Assembly: GCF_020985305.1 (NCBI RefSeq)
Contig: NZ_CP087588.1
Span: 124,001 to 188,000 of the forward strand
Length of the DNA stretch: 64,000 nucleotides
Source of the DNA: Croceicoccus sp. Ery15
GTDB taxonomy: Bacteria; Pseudomonadota; Alphaproteobacteria; Sphingomonadales; Sphingomonadaceae
Reading direction: 5' to 3'
Below are positions 47,672 through 57,450 of this stretch, in pieces. Below the pieces are notes generated by a model that saw only the letters and a list, made by a program, of their open reading frames with translations, did no database searches and had not been told where the DNA came from. The translations under genes were made by a program, and so were the position numbers. The stretch's first letter is position 1. Each line of letters opens with the position of its first letter.

Positions 47672-50137
47672 ATGTCACACGCAAATACTGCTTTCGCATT
47701 CTCCGATACCGCCGAGCTGCAAGTATTGGCGGCGGCGAGGGCGCTAGCTGTACTACTCGCTGCCGATCAAGCCATCTCACGGCGTACAGTGAACGCAACA
47801 ATGGCCGATCACTTCGGCGGTAGCGACGCCGAAGGACGCTGGTCCGTACGCGATGCCCATGCCGCGCTTGAATTGGCGCAGGTGCTGTTTCTTGCGCAGG
47901 CAACTGAATTCTCTCTCGCGATGCCATCCAGCGCTGCCGATGAGGCTTTCACGCGCCTTGAACGTCTGGTCCCGACCCAGTCCAACCGGAGCGATGAGCA
48001 GATCGAGTGGCAACAATTCGCGACGCCGCCCCGTCTGGCCTGGATGGCTGCAAAGGCATGCGCGATTTCTGCCAATGAACTGGTTCTCGAACCGTCGGCC
48101 GGGACCGGCATGCTGGGCGTATGGGCTGCAAAGGCAACTGCGCGTCTTGCTCTCAACGAGATATCGCCGCTGCGCCGCGAATGCCTGGGCGCCGTGTTTC
48201 CGGAAGCGACAGTTACGGGAATTGACGGGGAACTGGTCGACGAACTTCTCACCCCCGACGTGGGTCCGAGCGTGGTGCTGATGAACCCGCCTTTTTCACA
48301 CAGTATCGAGAGGGGCCACGATAGCCGTACTTGCGATCGGCACTTGCGTTCTGCCTGGAAGCGTCTTCTGCCAGGTGGCCGCCTGGTCGCAGTGATGCCC
48401 GAGTGGTTCGAGCTTCCGAAGTTCCTCGCCGGGATCGCCGGTCCCGTCGCGCTCCGCCTCAACGCGACAATCGAGCGCGGTTTCATCAAGCAGGGCACAT
48501 CAATCTCAACCCGGCTGCTGGTACTCGACAAGGCTGAGGATGGTACCAGCCCGATCATTGCCCAGCCGGCAGATTTTGCCGAGCTTCATTTGCTGATCGA
48601 TATGCTGCCTGACCGGGTAAGCCTGCCCGCCGAACCCAGCATCGGCACCAAGCCAGCCTTGCCGCTGCGACTGGCGGCGGGAAAGAAGAACCCGGTTCCG
48701 CTTAGCGCCCGTCCAGCCGCTACGGCGCCGTCGATCCTGCCGCTTGCATTTACGCCGCGCGAAGCACCTGCGCCGATCGAGAATCAGGTTGGGCATTATT
48801 TGCCTTACCGACCGAGCCGGATCTCAATTGCAGATGCTGTCCCGCATCCGACCCCGCTGGTCGAATCCGTCGCGATGGGTTCGATCACCGCACCCGTGCC
48901 CGAAGTGGTGCCTCAGCTTCCTTCGAGCATCATTGCTGGAGGCGTCTTATCCGCTGCACAGGCCGAGACCCTGATCTATGCCGCAAGCGCGCATGCCCGC
49001 GATCTGCCGGGCCGGTTTGAGCCCGACGACAAAGGTTGCGCCTTGAAGCCGAGCGCCGAGGGGCACGCCTACCGCATGGGCTACTTTCTTGGTGACGGAA
49101 CTGGCGCAGGCAAAGGCCGGCAAGTCGCATCTGTCATCCTCGACCGGTGGGTGAGGGGCGAGCGGCGCCACATCTGGATTTCCAAAAACGAAGCTTTGCT
49201 CGAAGACGCCCGCCGCGATTGGAGCGCGCTCGGCGGCCTTCCCATCGACGTTCAGCCCCTTGGTCAATGGAAGCTCGGTGTCCCGATCGGGATGCGCGAA
49301 GGCATACTCTTCGTGACTTATCCCACACTACGCTCGGGACGCGGCGACGCGACCCGGCTCGAGCAGATTCTCGAATGGGCAGGGGAGGATTTCGTCGGGC
49401 TCATCGTCTTTGACGAAGCCCATGCGATGGCCAACGCCGCTGGCGGGGAAGGCTCACGTGGTAAGGTCAAAGGATCGGAACAGGGCATTGCCGGTGTTCG
49501 CATCCAGAATCTGCTGCCGCGCGCCCGCGTGCTCTACGCTTCGGCGACTGGGGCATCCGACGTCAATAATCTCGCCTATGCCACCCGTCTTGGCCTGTGG
49601 GGTCCCGAAACGGCTTTTGCCAATCGCGAAGCCTTTGTCGCAGATATCCGTGATGGCGGTATCGCTGCAATGGAACTGGTCGCCCGTGATCTGAAGTCTC
49701 TGGGGCTTTACGCGGCGAGGGCACTTTCATTTGCCGGGGTTGAGTACGAGATTCTGGAGCATTGCCTGACCCCCGACCAGGTAGCGGTTTATGACGCCTA
49801 TGCAGACGCCTGGGCAATCATTCATGCCAATTTGCGGGAGGCGCTCGAGGCAACCCGGATCGTCGACACTGACAGTGGCGATACCCTCAATTCAGGTGCC
49901 AAATCGGCTGCGCTTTCGGTATTTGAAGGCACCAAGCAGCGCTTCTTCGCGCAGCTCCTTCTATCGACGAAGCTGCCGAGCCTGCTGCCTGCGATTGATA
50001 CGGCGCTTGCCGACGGCAACGCGGTTGTGGTGCAACTTGTCTCGACCGCCGAAGCCATGCTCAACCGCCGCCTCGCCGATCTCTCCGATGCAGAGCGTGA
50101 AGCGCTCGAAATCGATCTCTCCCCCCGAGAATATGTG
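47672..50137 (+). pseudogene. Strawberry notch-like methyltransferase/helicase, N-terminal part (split by RIT element)
   Basis: 822 residues before the break. The first part is a Rossmann methyltransferase-like domain (LVLEPSAGTGMLGVWAA; VVLMNPPFSHS). The second is a superfamily 2 helicase of the Sbno type: Walker A-like FLGDGTGAGKGRQ, DEAH box FDEAHAMAN, and YASATGASDVNN. Such proteins are common on large plasmids and integrative elements. The frame is interrupted after REYV by a RIT element; the C-terminal helicase half resumes at 55280. Confidence 0.9.
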
Positions 50138-50161
50138 TAATGTTGAGCTCAATATTAGACA

Positions 50162-50248
50162 TATTCTTTGCAGTCGCAGTTTATGTCGAGCGTGGTGGCG
50201 GGAGGCGCAGGTTTCCTTCGGTTTTCCATGATTTCACTCCAGATAATT
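50162..50248 (+). repeat. Left 87-bp inverted repeat of RIT element
   Basis: Begins TATTCTTTGCAGTCGCAG and ends AGATAATT. It is the exact reverse complement of 55189-55275 with no mismatch, which suggests recent insertion or constraint by the recombinases. Confidence 0.96.
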
Positions 50249-50388
50249 GCCTGACAAGGTTGAATGCTGGGGCCGTTAGGATTGTCGGCACCGCTGGAAT
50301 GGTGCAGGTTGTAGAAGATCCCCGAGGCAGTCGTTCGTCGCTTTCAATCGAGGTCCCGATGCAAGGCTGTCCGCCATGGAGATATGCC

Positions 50389-51693
50389 ATGCCGAGCAAA
50401 CTGCCCAAGCGCCCCATTATCGTTTTTCTCGCAGGGATTTTTCTGGGCTTGCCCGGCGTCGCATGTGCAGTGACATTGACGTCATTAAAAGGCATGGATC
50501 TCGAAGGAAGCTATGGCTCGTATGCGCCGCGTGGCGATTGCTCCCGAGGGGCGAGCCTTGAGATCAACGAAACCGGTTTTACTTTCAAAGCGTCTGGTCA
50601 GACTGTAAAAAGCACCCGGTTTGAGTACGCGGCTTCGTTTCTTGGCCCGACCTATGAAGGCATTAGCGCGGTCTTTTTTCCTTTTCCTGTCAATGCCAAC
50701 GATTTCGGACGCGTGATCTTGACGGTCAATGACGACGAAAAGCGAGGCGTAGTCCGCCTTGAAGCAGACGTCGCGCCGGGACAGCGCCTGGATCCGTTCA
50801 AGTCAGCGCTCGTGTCGCAATCCCCATTGCTTTTGTGCAATGGGTCTGGGCTGGCATCTGCTGCTTCAAAAGCACCGCTGCAAGCAAGGCCAGTCTTGGG
50901 AAAACCGACGCCGCTAACCTGGACCAATCTTGCCAGTTCCGTAGGGAAATTCCAAAGTGATTCCGATCCCAACGGAATAGATCTTTTGACAAGGGGTCCG
51001 ATAGCTGACGCGATACGTTCGCGTTTGGGCCGCAAAACAGACCTGCTGGCCAGCAATCTTTCGGCGATATCCGGTCTCCAGCGACAAGGGTCTCTCTATT
51101 GGGTTACCGGAAATGCGCCGCATCAAGGCGGTGTAGAGCAAGCCTATGTTTTGCTTGATGCAAATCGCCGTGCTGTTCAAATTGGCCTTTGGGAAAAGGG
51201 AAAGTTGACGGTCTATGCGCCTCAAGGAGGCCGCTTGCCCGTGCCCCAGGACATTGCTCGCCTGCTTATGGACAGCCCACCTGAGGACGCAGTGCCGCTG
51301 CCTGGGACTGCTTGGGAGGTCGTGCCGGTCCAAGGCCGCGCCCCAATGGCCTATGTCGATGTAGCTGCGTCGCCAAACATCAAGTCGTTTAGCCTGTTTT
51401 GTGAAGGCAACCGCCCCATGATGGCCATGCTCCTTAACAAGCCCGCGACGGTGCCGCGCGTTACGGTTACATGGAATTTTGCTGGTCGATTAATTGACAT
51501 TCCGACCGGCCGCGCTAACGCTCAGAGCACGTTTTGGCAGGCCAACCTCACTGGTTCCCAACTCATTCCGATGCTTCTCCGTCAAAACGGTTCGGTTATG
51601 CTGCGCATCAACGGCCGCCTCGAAGGCGAAGCTTTGTTGGCGGGAGCGCCACTGGCGCTTCGGACTGCGATGCGGAACTGTGTCAAATTTTGA
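50389..51693 (+). CDS. RIT cargo: secreted protein of unknown function
   Basis: 434 residues from an ATG with GGAG eight bases upstream. A signal peptide (PIIVFLAGIFLGLPGVACA) is followed by a globular region (YGSYAPRGDCSRGASLEINE; GTAWEVVPVQGRAPMAYVDV) without a family I can name. Four cysteines are spread through the mature part (CSRG, LLCNG, LFCEG, RNCVKF). Its 3' end overlaps ritC by 11 bases, convergently. Codon use seems less GC-rich than the recombinases. Confidence 0.75.
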   Translation: MPSKLPKRPIIVFLAGIFLGLPGVACAVTLTSLKGMDLEGSYGSYAPRGDCSRGASLEINETGFTFKASGQTVKSTRFEYAASFLGPTYEGISAVFFPFPVNANDFGRVILTVNDDEKRGVVRLEADVAPGQRLDPFKSALVSQSPLLLCNGSGLASAASKAPLQARPVLGKPTPLTWTNLASSVGKFQSDSDPNGIDLLTRGPIADAIRSRLGRKTDLLASNLSAISGLQRQGSLYWVTGNAPHQGGVEQAYVLLDANRRAVQIGLWEKGKLTVYAPQGGRLPVPQDIARLLMDSPPEDAVPLPGTAWEVVPVQGRAPMAYVDVAASPNIKSFSLFCEGNRPMMAMLLNKPATVPRVTVTWNFAGRLIDIPTGRANAQSTFWQANLTGSQLIPMLLRQNGSVMLRINGRLEGEALLAGAPLALRTAMRNCVKF

Positions 51694-52699
51694 CATGACC
51701 TCCTGCACGTATTTCCTGAAGCATTGATAGTAGATCGTCGCTTTGCGGCTTGAAGCGCCCGGGCCTGATGGCAGGGGCGCCGTGCGACGCGAGAATTTGC
51801 AGCTTTTCCTCGGGATCAGCGCGCAAATAGGTCTCAGTGCTCTGGATGCTGGCGTGCCCGAGCCATAATGCGACCTTGCGAATGTCCCCGGTCGCCGCGA
51901 GCGTGTGCATTGCGCAGGAATGGCGCAGCACGTGCGGTGTTACGCGCTTGCCAAGGATCGACGGCTGCTTCTCTGCCGCGCGCTTGACGTGCTCCGCCAA
52001 ACGGAACGCAAATCCGTCGCGGGTCATGGGTTGCCCGCTGGCATTGAGGAATATCTCGGCAGCTTGCGCATCGGGGCGGATCGCAAGCCACGCGCGCAAT
52101 GCGAACTGAGTCTCCTTCCAGAGCGGGAGGACCCGTTCACGCCGTCCCTTGCCCATGATGTGCACGGTGGACAGGAAGCGGTCCGGGAAATCGCGCAGTT
52201 GTAGCGTTACGAGTTCCGACACCCTCAGCCCGCCAGCATAGGCCAGATGCAGCATTGCGCGATCGCGGGTGCCAAGGCGTGTCCGGGGATCCGGGGCGTC
52301 GAGCAAAGCCTTGATCTCTGCCCGGTCGAGGTAGTCGATCAGCGCCTTGTCGGTCTTCTTGGTAGGGATCGATCTGACGCGAAGGGCCTGATCCAGGCAG
52401 GCCGGAATACGATACTCGATGTAGCGGAAGAAGGACCGGATCGCGGCGAGCCTGCCATTGCGGGTCCGAACACAGCTGCCGCGACCGTTCTCGACATGGT
52501 CAAGGAAGGCCATGATCATGTCGGTGTCGAGATCCTCGATCTCGAGATCGGTCGGCCGACGCTTCAGCCGATCGGCAGCGAACTGGACCAGGAGGACAAA
52601 GCAGTTGGCATAGGTCTTCACCGTGTGCGGACTGACAGCACGTTCGCGCGGCAGATGTTCACGCAGGTAGATCGAGAGATGCGGAGCGAGTGCCGTCAT
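51683..52699 (-). CDS. Tyrosine recombinase RitC
   Basis: 338 residues from the ATG at 52699. Catalytic residues: Arg in GGLRVSELV, HxxR in HVLRHSCA, His in LWLGHAS and Tyr in STETYLRAD. ATGA overlap with ritB indicates coupled translation. It is the third of three recombinases that act together in RIT elements. Confidence 0.93.
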   Translation of the reverse strand: MTALAPHLSIYLREHLPRERAVSPHTVKTYANCFVLLVQFAADRLKRRPTDLEIEDLDTDMIMAFLDHVENGRGSCVRTRNGRLAAIRSFFRYIEYRIPACLDQALRVRSIPTKKTDKALIDYLDRAEIKALLDAPDPRTRLGTRDRAMLHLAYAGGLRVSELVTLQLRDFPDRFLSTVHIMGKGRRERVLPLWKETQFALRAWLAIRPDAQAAEIFLNASGQPMTRDGFAFRLAEHVKRAAEKQPSILGKRVTPHVLRHSCAMHTLAATGDIRKVALWLGHASIQSTETYLRADPEEKLQILASHGAPAIRPGRFKPQSDDLLSMLQEIRAGGHVKI

Positions 52700-53610
52700 G
52701 CCGCTTCTCCCCGGTAAAGTTCCTCGCTGGCGACAGCGATATCGCGCAGCAGCACCGGAGTGGCCTCGAGATACCAATAGGTGTTGGCTACCGACGCATG
52801 CCCCAGATATACGCTGAGTCCGGCCATGTGGTGTGCGATGGCTTCCCTGTCGCGCGGACAGGACTCAAGGGAACGCACGGCGAAAGTGTGCCGCAGGTCG
52901 TGTAACCGCATCCCGGCCGTTCCGGTCGGTCCGCGGTATCCGAGCTGCCGGGCCAGCCTGACGAACACCACGTGGGCGCGCACCTTGTGTGGTGCTCTCC
53001 CCCGAATGGTCACGAACAGGTCATTGCCCGTGGCGCCAAGCCTTGCTCGGGTGGCGAGATATGCTTCGAGCGCCCGACGGGTCGATGGCTGCAAGGTAAT
53101 CAGCCGCTGCTTGCCGAACTTGCCGTTGCGGACGATCAGGCCATCCTCGACCAGATCGTTGCATTGAAGAGCGAGGGCCTCGGAAATCCGGAGACCTGTC
53201 GCCGCCAGCAAGCCGAACAAATAATGGTACGTGTATGGGCTGATCGTGTCTTGGGACGCAACGTCCAACGCCGCGGTCATGATCGCCCGGACCTGTTCCG
53301 GTTCGATGATGGTCGGGGTCGGGCGTGGCCGCTTGCCCCGACCGAAGACACCGACAGGCGGAACCTCGTAAACTGGATCATCGGCTTGGATAAAGCGGCT
53401 GAAGTTGCGAACGGTATCAAACCTCCGGCGGGCCACATTTTGCGAACTCGCCGTGTGGCACCAGTCGTAGATCCGCTGGACTTGGATGTGCCGGTCGCCG
53501 AATTCTTCGGCGTAGGCGGCGTACAGGCGCAGCATGCGTTCCTGTTCAGAGAACTTCCGCCCGAGGCTGCGATGCAGCGCCACGTATCTGGAAATGTGGA
53601 TGTTCAGCAT
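52696..53610 (-). CDS. Tyrosine recombinase RitB
   Basis: 304 residues. Catalytic residues: Arg in TGLRISEALAL, HxxR in HDLRHTFAV, His in YLGHASVAN, and Tyr in NTYWYLEA. The gene overlaps both ritA and ritC, as in other RIT trios. Confidence 0.93.
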   Translation of the reverse strand: MLNIHISRYVALHRSLGRKFSEQERMLRLYAAYAEEFGDRHIQVQRIYDWCHTASSQNVARRRFDTVRNFSRFIQADDPVYEVPPVGVFGRGKRPRPTPTIIEPEQVRAIMTAALDVASQDTISPYTYHYLFGLLAATGLRISEALALQCNDLVEDGLIVRNGKFGKQRLITLQPSTRRALEAYLATRARLGATGNDLFVTIRGRAPHKVRAHVVFVRLARQLGYRGPTGTAGMRLHDLRHTFAVRSLESCPRDREAIAHHMAGLSVYLGHASVANTYWYLEATPVLLRDIAVASEELYRGEAA

Positions 53611-55151
53611 GACTGTTCTCCCGGCCAGGGCTGCGTGATCTTCATGAGCATCGGCAGATCGACCTTGGCGTAGATGGCAGTGGTCACGGGCGAGCTGTGA
53701 CGCAGGATGGTCCCGACGGACTCCAGGCCTGCGCCTGCGCGCAGCAGGTTGGTGGCAAGCGAATGCCGGAATATGTGTGACCCGGTCGGCACTCCTTCGA
53801 TCCCACCGCGGTCGCGCGTACGAGCGACGATGCCCGCGATCTCAGCGGACGAGCGGAATGGCCGAAACGGTGCTTGTGCACGCAGGAACAGATGCTTTTC
53901 GGCGGTCTTCGGGCGGGCTGCCGCAAGATATGCCAGGATCGCGTCGCCAACATCCTGCGGCAATGGCAGGCGGTCCGGTCGACGCGTCTTGCCCTTGACC
54001 GTCAGGTGGCCGGATCGCCAGTCGATGTCGTCGAGACGCATGTCCTGAATATCGGCAGCCCGCAGGCCGAGCCTGGCGAGCAGGAGAATGATGGCCTTGT
54101 CCCGGACTTCCACCGGACGATCTGTCGGACAGGCCGCAATGATCCTCTCGATCGTTGCCGTGTCGACATGGCGCGGCAGCGTCGAAAGGCGGTAGCGCTG
54201 CACTGATGGAACTGCATGCAATAAAGCCGGCCGGCACTCGCCACGCACGACCAGAAACCGGATGTAGCTCCTCATTATCGTGACGAGCAGCGATGCCGAG
54301 CCCGGCGTCTCCTTGCTTCGTCGTTGGAATGCGCTCCTGAGTCCGGCGGCATCCCATTGCGCAGGCTCGCCCAGCATTGGCATGAGCCGTCTGATATCAG
54401 TCCGGTAGCGCCGGATCGTCTCGTCCGTGGCGCCGCGGTGTTGCTTGAGCCATGCCAAGTAAGCCGACATGTGCGGGTCATCGTCCGCCACCGGTTCAAC
54501 CAATGGGATGGCGCCCCGGCCTCGCAGGAACTCGACGAAGTGCCGTGCGCATCGCCGCCGCCGCTTGGTGCCCGTTGCGACCAGCTTGCCCCGCTTGCGC
54601 CAGACCGGGCATCGGCAATCATGCGCTGCATAGTGGTCGATGATCGCGTCATCGATCTCGATCCATTGGCGCCGCGCCATGCGAAGCCAGGCCACGAAAT
54701 GCTCGGCCTCGGACCGATAGGCCTGTGCCGGTCCCTCGGCAAGTTGCAGGCGATCGATCGCATCGGAATAGTCGGCGAGGTGCCGTGGCAGATCGTCGAT
54801 CCCGTCGTCGACTTCGACGTAGCCTTGATCTTCCAGGAACCGGACGAAGCGCCTGACCCTTGCTGCTTGGTCAGCCTTGTAAAGCGCTTGCTGCGCCGAA
54901 TACCGGTGGCACCGGCACCCATGCTTCTCGAACCGCCGGACAGCCCGATCGTCAATCGTGCGGATCGCGATCTTATGCAGGCCCAGCCAATGCAGGAAAT
55001 GGCGGACCGCCGCGCCATACAGAACCGCACAGCCTGACTTCTCGTCGAGCGACAGAGAGGAGAGGAATGCGGTGAGAAGGGCGCCGTGACTGGGCGGGTC
55101 TTCGACCCGGAGCGGGGCCGCTCGAAACGGCAATGATGATCTTGATCGCAT
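53604..55151 (-). CDS. Tyrosine recombinase RitA
   Basis: 515 residues, with GAAGGA before its ATG. Catalytic residues: Arg in GLRAADIQD, HxxR in HIFRHSLA, His in ILRHSSPV, and Tyr in TTAIYAKVD. Its N-terminal half has two Cys-containing segments (HGCRCHRY; HDCRCPVWRKRG). It is the first gene of the trio; a 12-bp hairpin with one G-T pair (55155-55186) lies between it and the right repeat. Confidence 0.93.
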   Translation of the reverse strand: MRSRSSLPFRAAPLRVEDPPSHGALLTAFLSSLSLDEKSGCAVLYGAAVRHFLHWLGLHKIAIRTIDDRAVRRFEKHGCRCHRYSAQQALYKADQAARVRRFVRFLEDQGYVEVDDGIDDLPRHLADYSDAIDRLQLAEGPAQAYRSEAEHFVAWLRMARRQWIEIDDAIIDHYAAHDCRCPVWRKRGKLVATGTKRRRRCARHFVEFLRGRGAIPLVEPVADDDPHMSAYLAWLKQHRGATDETIRRYRTDIRRLMPMLGEPAQWDAAGLRSAFQRRSKETPGSASLLVTIMRSYIRFLVVRGECRPALLHAVPSVQRYRLSTLPRHVDTATIERIIAACPTDRPVEVRDKAIILLLARLGLRAADIQDMRLDDIDWRSGHLTVKGKTRRPDRLPLPQDVGDAILAYLAAARPKTAEKHLFLRAQAPFRPFRSSAEIAGIVARTRDRGGIEGVPTGSHIFRHSLATNLLRAGAGLESVGTILRHSSPVTTAIYAKVDLPMLMKITQPWPGEQSC

Positions 55152-55188
55152 GTTGGTTCCTTCGACTTGTTGAGGTCGAGGGAACCGT

Positions 55189-55275
55189 AATTATCTGGAG
55201 TGAAATCATGGAAAACCGAAGGAAACCTGCGCCTCCCGCCACCACGCTCGACATAAACTGCGACTGCAAAGAATA
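55189..55275 (-). repeat. Right 87-bp inverted repeat of RIT element
   Basis: Perfect reverse complement of 50162-50248. It contains an ATG (55208) that opens a frame into the second half of the sno-like gene, so a fragment could in principle be translated from the repeat. Confidence 0.96.
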
Positions 55276-56976
55276 CGTGGTCGATTACCTCACCAAGAGC
55301 TTTCCGGTTCGGTTGATGGCCGTGTTTACGGACGAAAATGGCAATGCCCGGTCTGAACCGATGAGTGATGAGAATGGTGCTCCTGTTCTGTGCCGTTCGG
55401 CGCTTGCCGCGCGCGATCGCATGATCGAGCAGCTCTGTGCCTTGCCGCCGATCGCGACGGCGCTCGATGCAATTATCGAACGGTTCGGTGTCGATCAGGT
55501 CGCCGAAGTCACGGGCCGTACCCGCCGCCTGATTGTTGGACACGATGGGCGCCAAGTACTCCAGTCGCGCTCTCCACGCGCCAATGTCGCCGAAACGCGA
55601 GACTTCATGGACGGGACCAAGCGAATTCTGGTTTTCTCCGATGCCGGTGGCACCGGCCGCAGTTATCATGCCGACCTTGCGGCAAAGAACCAGATGCGCC
55701 GGATTCACTTTCTGCTTGAGCCGGGCTGGCGGGCCGATGCCGCAATTCAGGGCCTTGGCCGTACCAACCGTACCAATCAGGCATCTGCCCCGCTGTTCCG
55801 CCCGGTGACGACCGATGTGCGCGGCGAACGCCGGTTTATATCGACCATTGCACGGCGGCTCGACAGCCTCGGGGCACTGACCCGAGGGCAGCGCCAGACA
55901 GGTGGGCAGAACCTCTTCGATCCTGCCGACAATCTCGAGAGCACCTACGCCAAGGAGGCGCTTCACCGCTGGTTCGGCCTGTTGTTCGCGGGCAAGCTGG
56001 AAGCCGTTACGCTTTCTCGGTTTGAGGAACTGACCGGGCTCAGGATCGAAGGGCCCGATGGCGCGATGGTCGATGACCTGCCAACAATCCAGCGCTGGCT
56101 CAATCGCATCCTCGCTCTACCGATTGCTCTGCAAAACGGGATATTTGACGAGTTTCTTGGCCTCGTCGAAGCGCGGATCGACGCTGCACGCCAGGCGGGC
56201 ACGCTCGACATCGGGGTCGAAACCATTGCGGTCGAGCATTTCGAGGTGCCCGCGCGCTCAAGCCTTTGCGTCTCGAGCGGCTCGAGGAGCTCTACGGCTT
56301 TTCGGGCTCGCGTCAGCAGTTTCTGCGTAATGCGCGCTCAGGCCGGATCGGCCTGCTCGTCCCGGCGCGCAGTCTGCTCACCGACGACGGTATGCGTGTG
56401 GCCCGCTTCGAGCTTGTCCGTCCCTTGAAGCATGGGCACATCACCGCCGATCAACTCGCGGAGAGCAGCTGGGAAACGGTGGATCCAACCGAATTTCGCC
56501 GCCTGTGGCAGGTGGAGGTCGATGACGCCGCCTCAAATCACAAGCGCGAGCGCCTGCATCTTGCAACCGGCCTGCTGCTTCCGGTGTGGGACAAACTCCC
56601 TTCCGACTATGTTCGGGTCAGCCGGATTTCGGCGCGAGATGGACGCTCGCTGTTAGGCCGGGAGGTTCCCCTCCATTGCGTGCCCGAACTTTGCCAGGCG
56701 CTTGGGCTCGAAGACGAACATGCCTTTTCGGCAGAGCAAATCGTCGATGCGGTGCTCGGGACAGGGCGACCGATGCAAATCAAAAGCCGCGAAGCGCTTA
56801 CGCTCAAGCGCAGCCTCGTCAATGGCGCGCAGCGGCTCGAACTGGCTGGTTGGTCGGTGTCGCGCCTCGACTGGTACAAGACACATGGGTGCTTCACCGA
56901 GATCATACGCTATCAAACGCGACTTTTCGTCCCGACGACGAGCGCAGTAGCGGTCTTGGCGCGACTTGTGGGATGA
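55276..56976 (+). pseudogene. Strawberry notch-like helicase, C-terminal part, with frameshift
   Basis: Continues the interrupted gene (VVDYLTKSFPVRLMAVFTDENG; then helicase C motifs VFSDAGGTGRSYHAD and IQGLGRTNRTNQ). At about 56250 the frame is lost: the reading continues in another frame with LRLERLEELYGFSGSRQQFLR and the rest of the family C-terminus to 56976. A one-base deletion would explain it. The gene is thus damaged twice. Confidence 0.88.
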
Positions 56977-57036
56977 GAATCGTTATCTTGCCAATTGGCA
57001 TCCAAAGTTATATATGATGCCATATGGAGAATGCTT

Positions 57037-57450
57037 ATGTTGGCACTGCAACCCGTTGATACCGTCCCCCATGCCTTTCGGCCCGATCCTGTAACCCAGG
57101 AGGAAGCATCGGCGATGTTTCGCGCCGTGCTGAACCTGTTTGGGAAATGGGAACTAACCGACGAACAAGCCGCGACTTTGCTCGACATGCCTGTTCGCTC
57201 CTACCGGCGGTGGAAGGCTGAGGGTGCAGGCCGTGTCTCGCGCGATGGCGCGGCGCGGCTCTCCAACCTGATGGGTATCCACAAGGCGCTGAGGATCATC
57301 TTTTCAGAAGCTCCGCGTGGCTACGCCTGGATCAAGGCAGGCAACGCCGCCTTTGCCGGAGCGAGTGCGCTCGACGTCATGCTTGGCGGCGAGCTGACCG
57401 ATATCATGCGGGTGCGTCGCTATCTTGATGCCGAACGTGGTGCCTGGTGA
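57037..57450 (+). CDS. Xre/MbcA/ParS-type antitoxin
   Basis: 137 residues with the antitoxin Xre/MbcA/ParS toxin-binding domain: DEQAATLLDMPVRSYRRWKAEGAG and LMGIHKALRIIFSEAPRGYAWIK. GGAG eight bases before the ATG at 57037 fits better than an ATG six bases earlier. It is fused by a GTGA overlap to the RES toxin gene, the normal antitoxin-toxin order of this type II system. Confidence 0.92.
   Translation: MLALQPVDTVPHAFRPDPVTQEEASAMFRAVLNLFGKWELTDEQAATLLDMPVRSYRRWKAEGAGRVSRDGAARLSNLMGIHKALRIIFSEAPRGYAWIKAGNAAFAGASALDVMLGGELTDIMRVRRYLDAERGAW

Larger units (their letters stand above)
50138..55275. mobile_element. RIT element (recombinase in trio) with cargo gene, about 5.1 kb
   Basis: An 87-bp perfect inverted repeat (50162-50248 and 55189-55275) bounds a cargo gene and three overlapping tyrosine recombinase genes. 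The host frame REYV on the left and EYVVDYL on the right share a 9-bp site, GAATATGTG (50129-50137) and GAATACGTG (55271-55279), so insertion repeated the target with one difference. The 24 bases 50138-50161 lie between target and left repeat. The three recombinases all keep their catalytic residues. Confidence 0.88.

Noticed and set aside
50140..50388. N-terminal extension of the RIT cargo protein back to 50140
   Set aside because: This stretch is the RIT inverted repeat; the signal peptide and ribosome site support the ATG at 50389.
55208..55270. ATG at 55208 as true start of a separate helicase gene
   Set aside because: Its first codons are translated inverted repeat; the protein similarity begins at EYVVDYL, continuing the gene broken at 50137.
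50138..55275. RIT element as a Tn554-type transposon
   Set aside because: Tn554 has two tyrosine recombinases plus a different TnpC and no long inverted repeats; here all three are tyrosine recombinases with 87-bp repeats.
54275..55966. 563-codon minus-strand frame across ritA and the sno fragment
   Set aside because: It is a shifted frame of ritA plus antisense of the sno gene, with no domain support.
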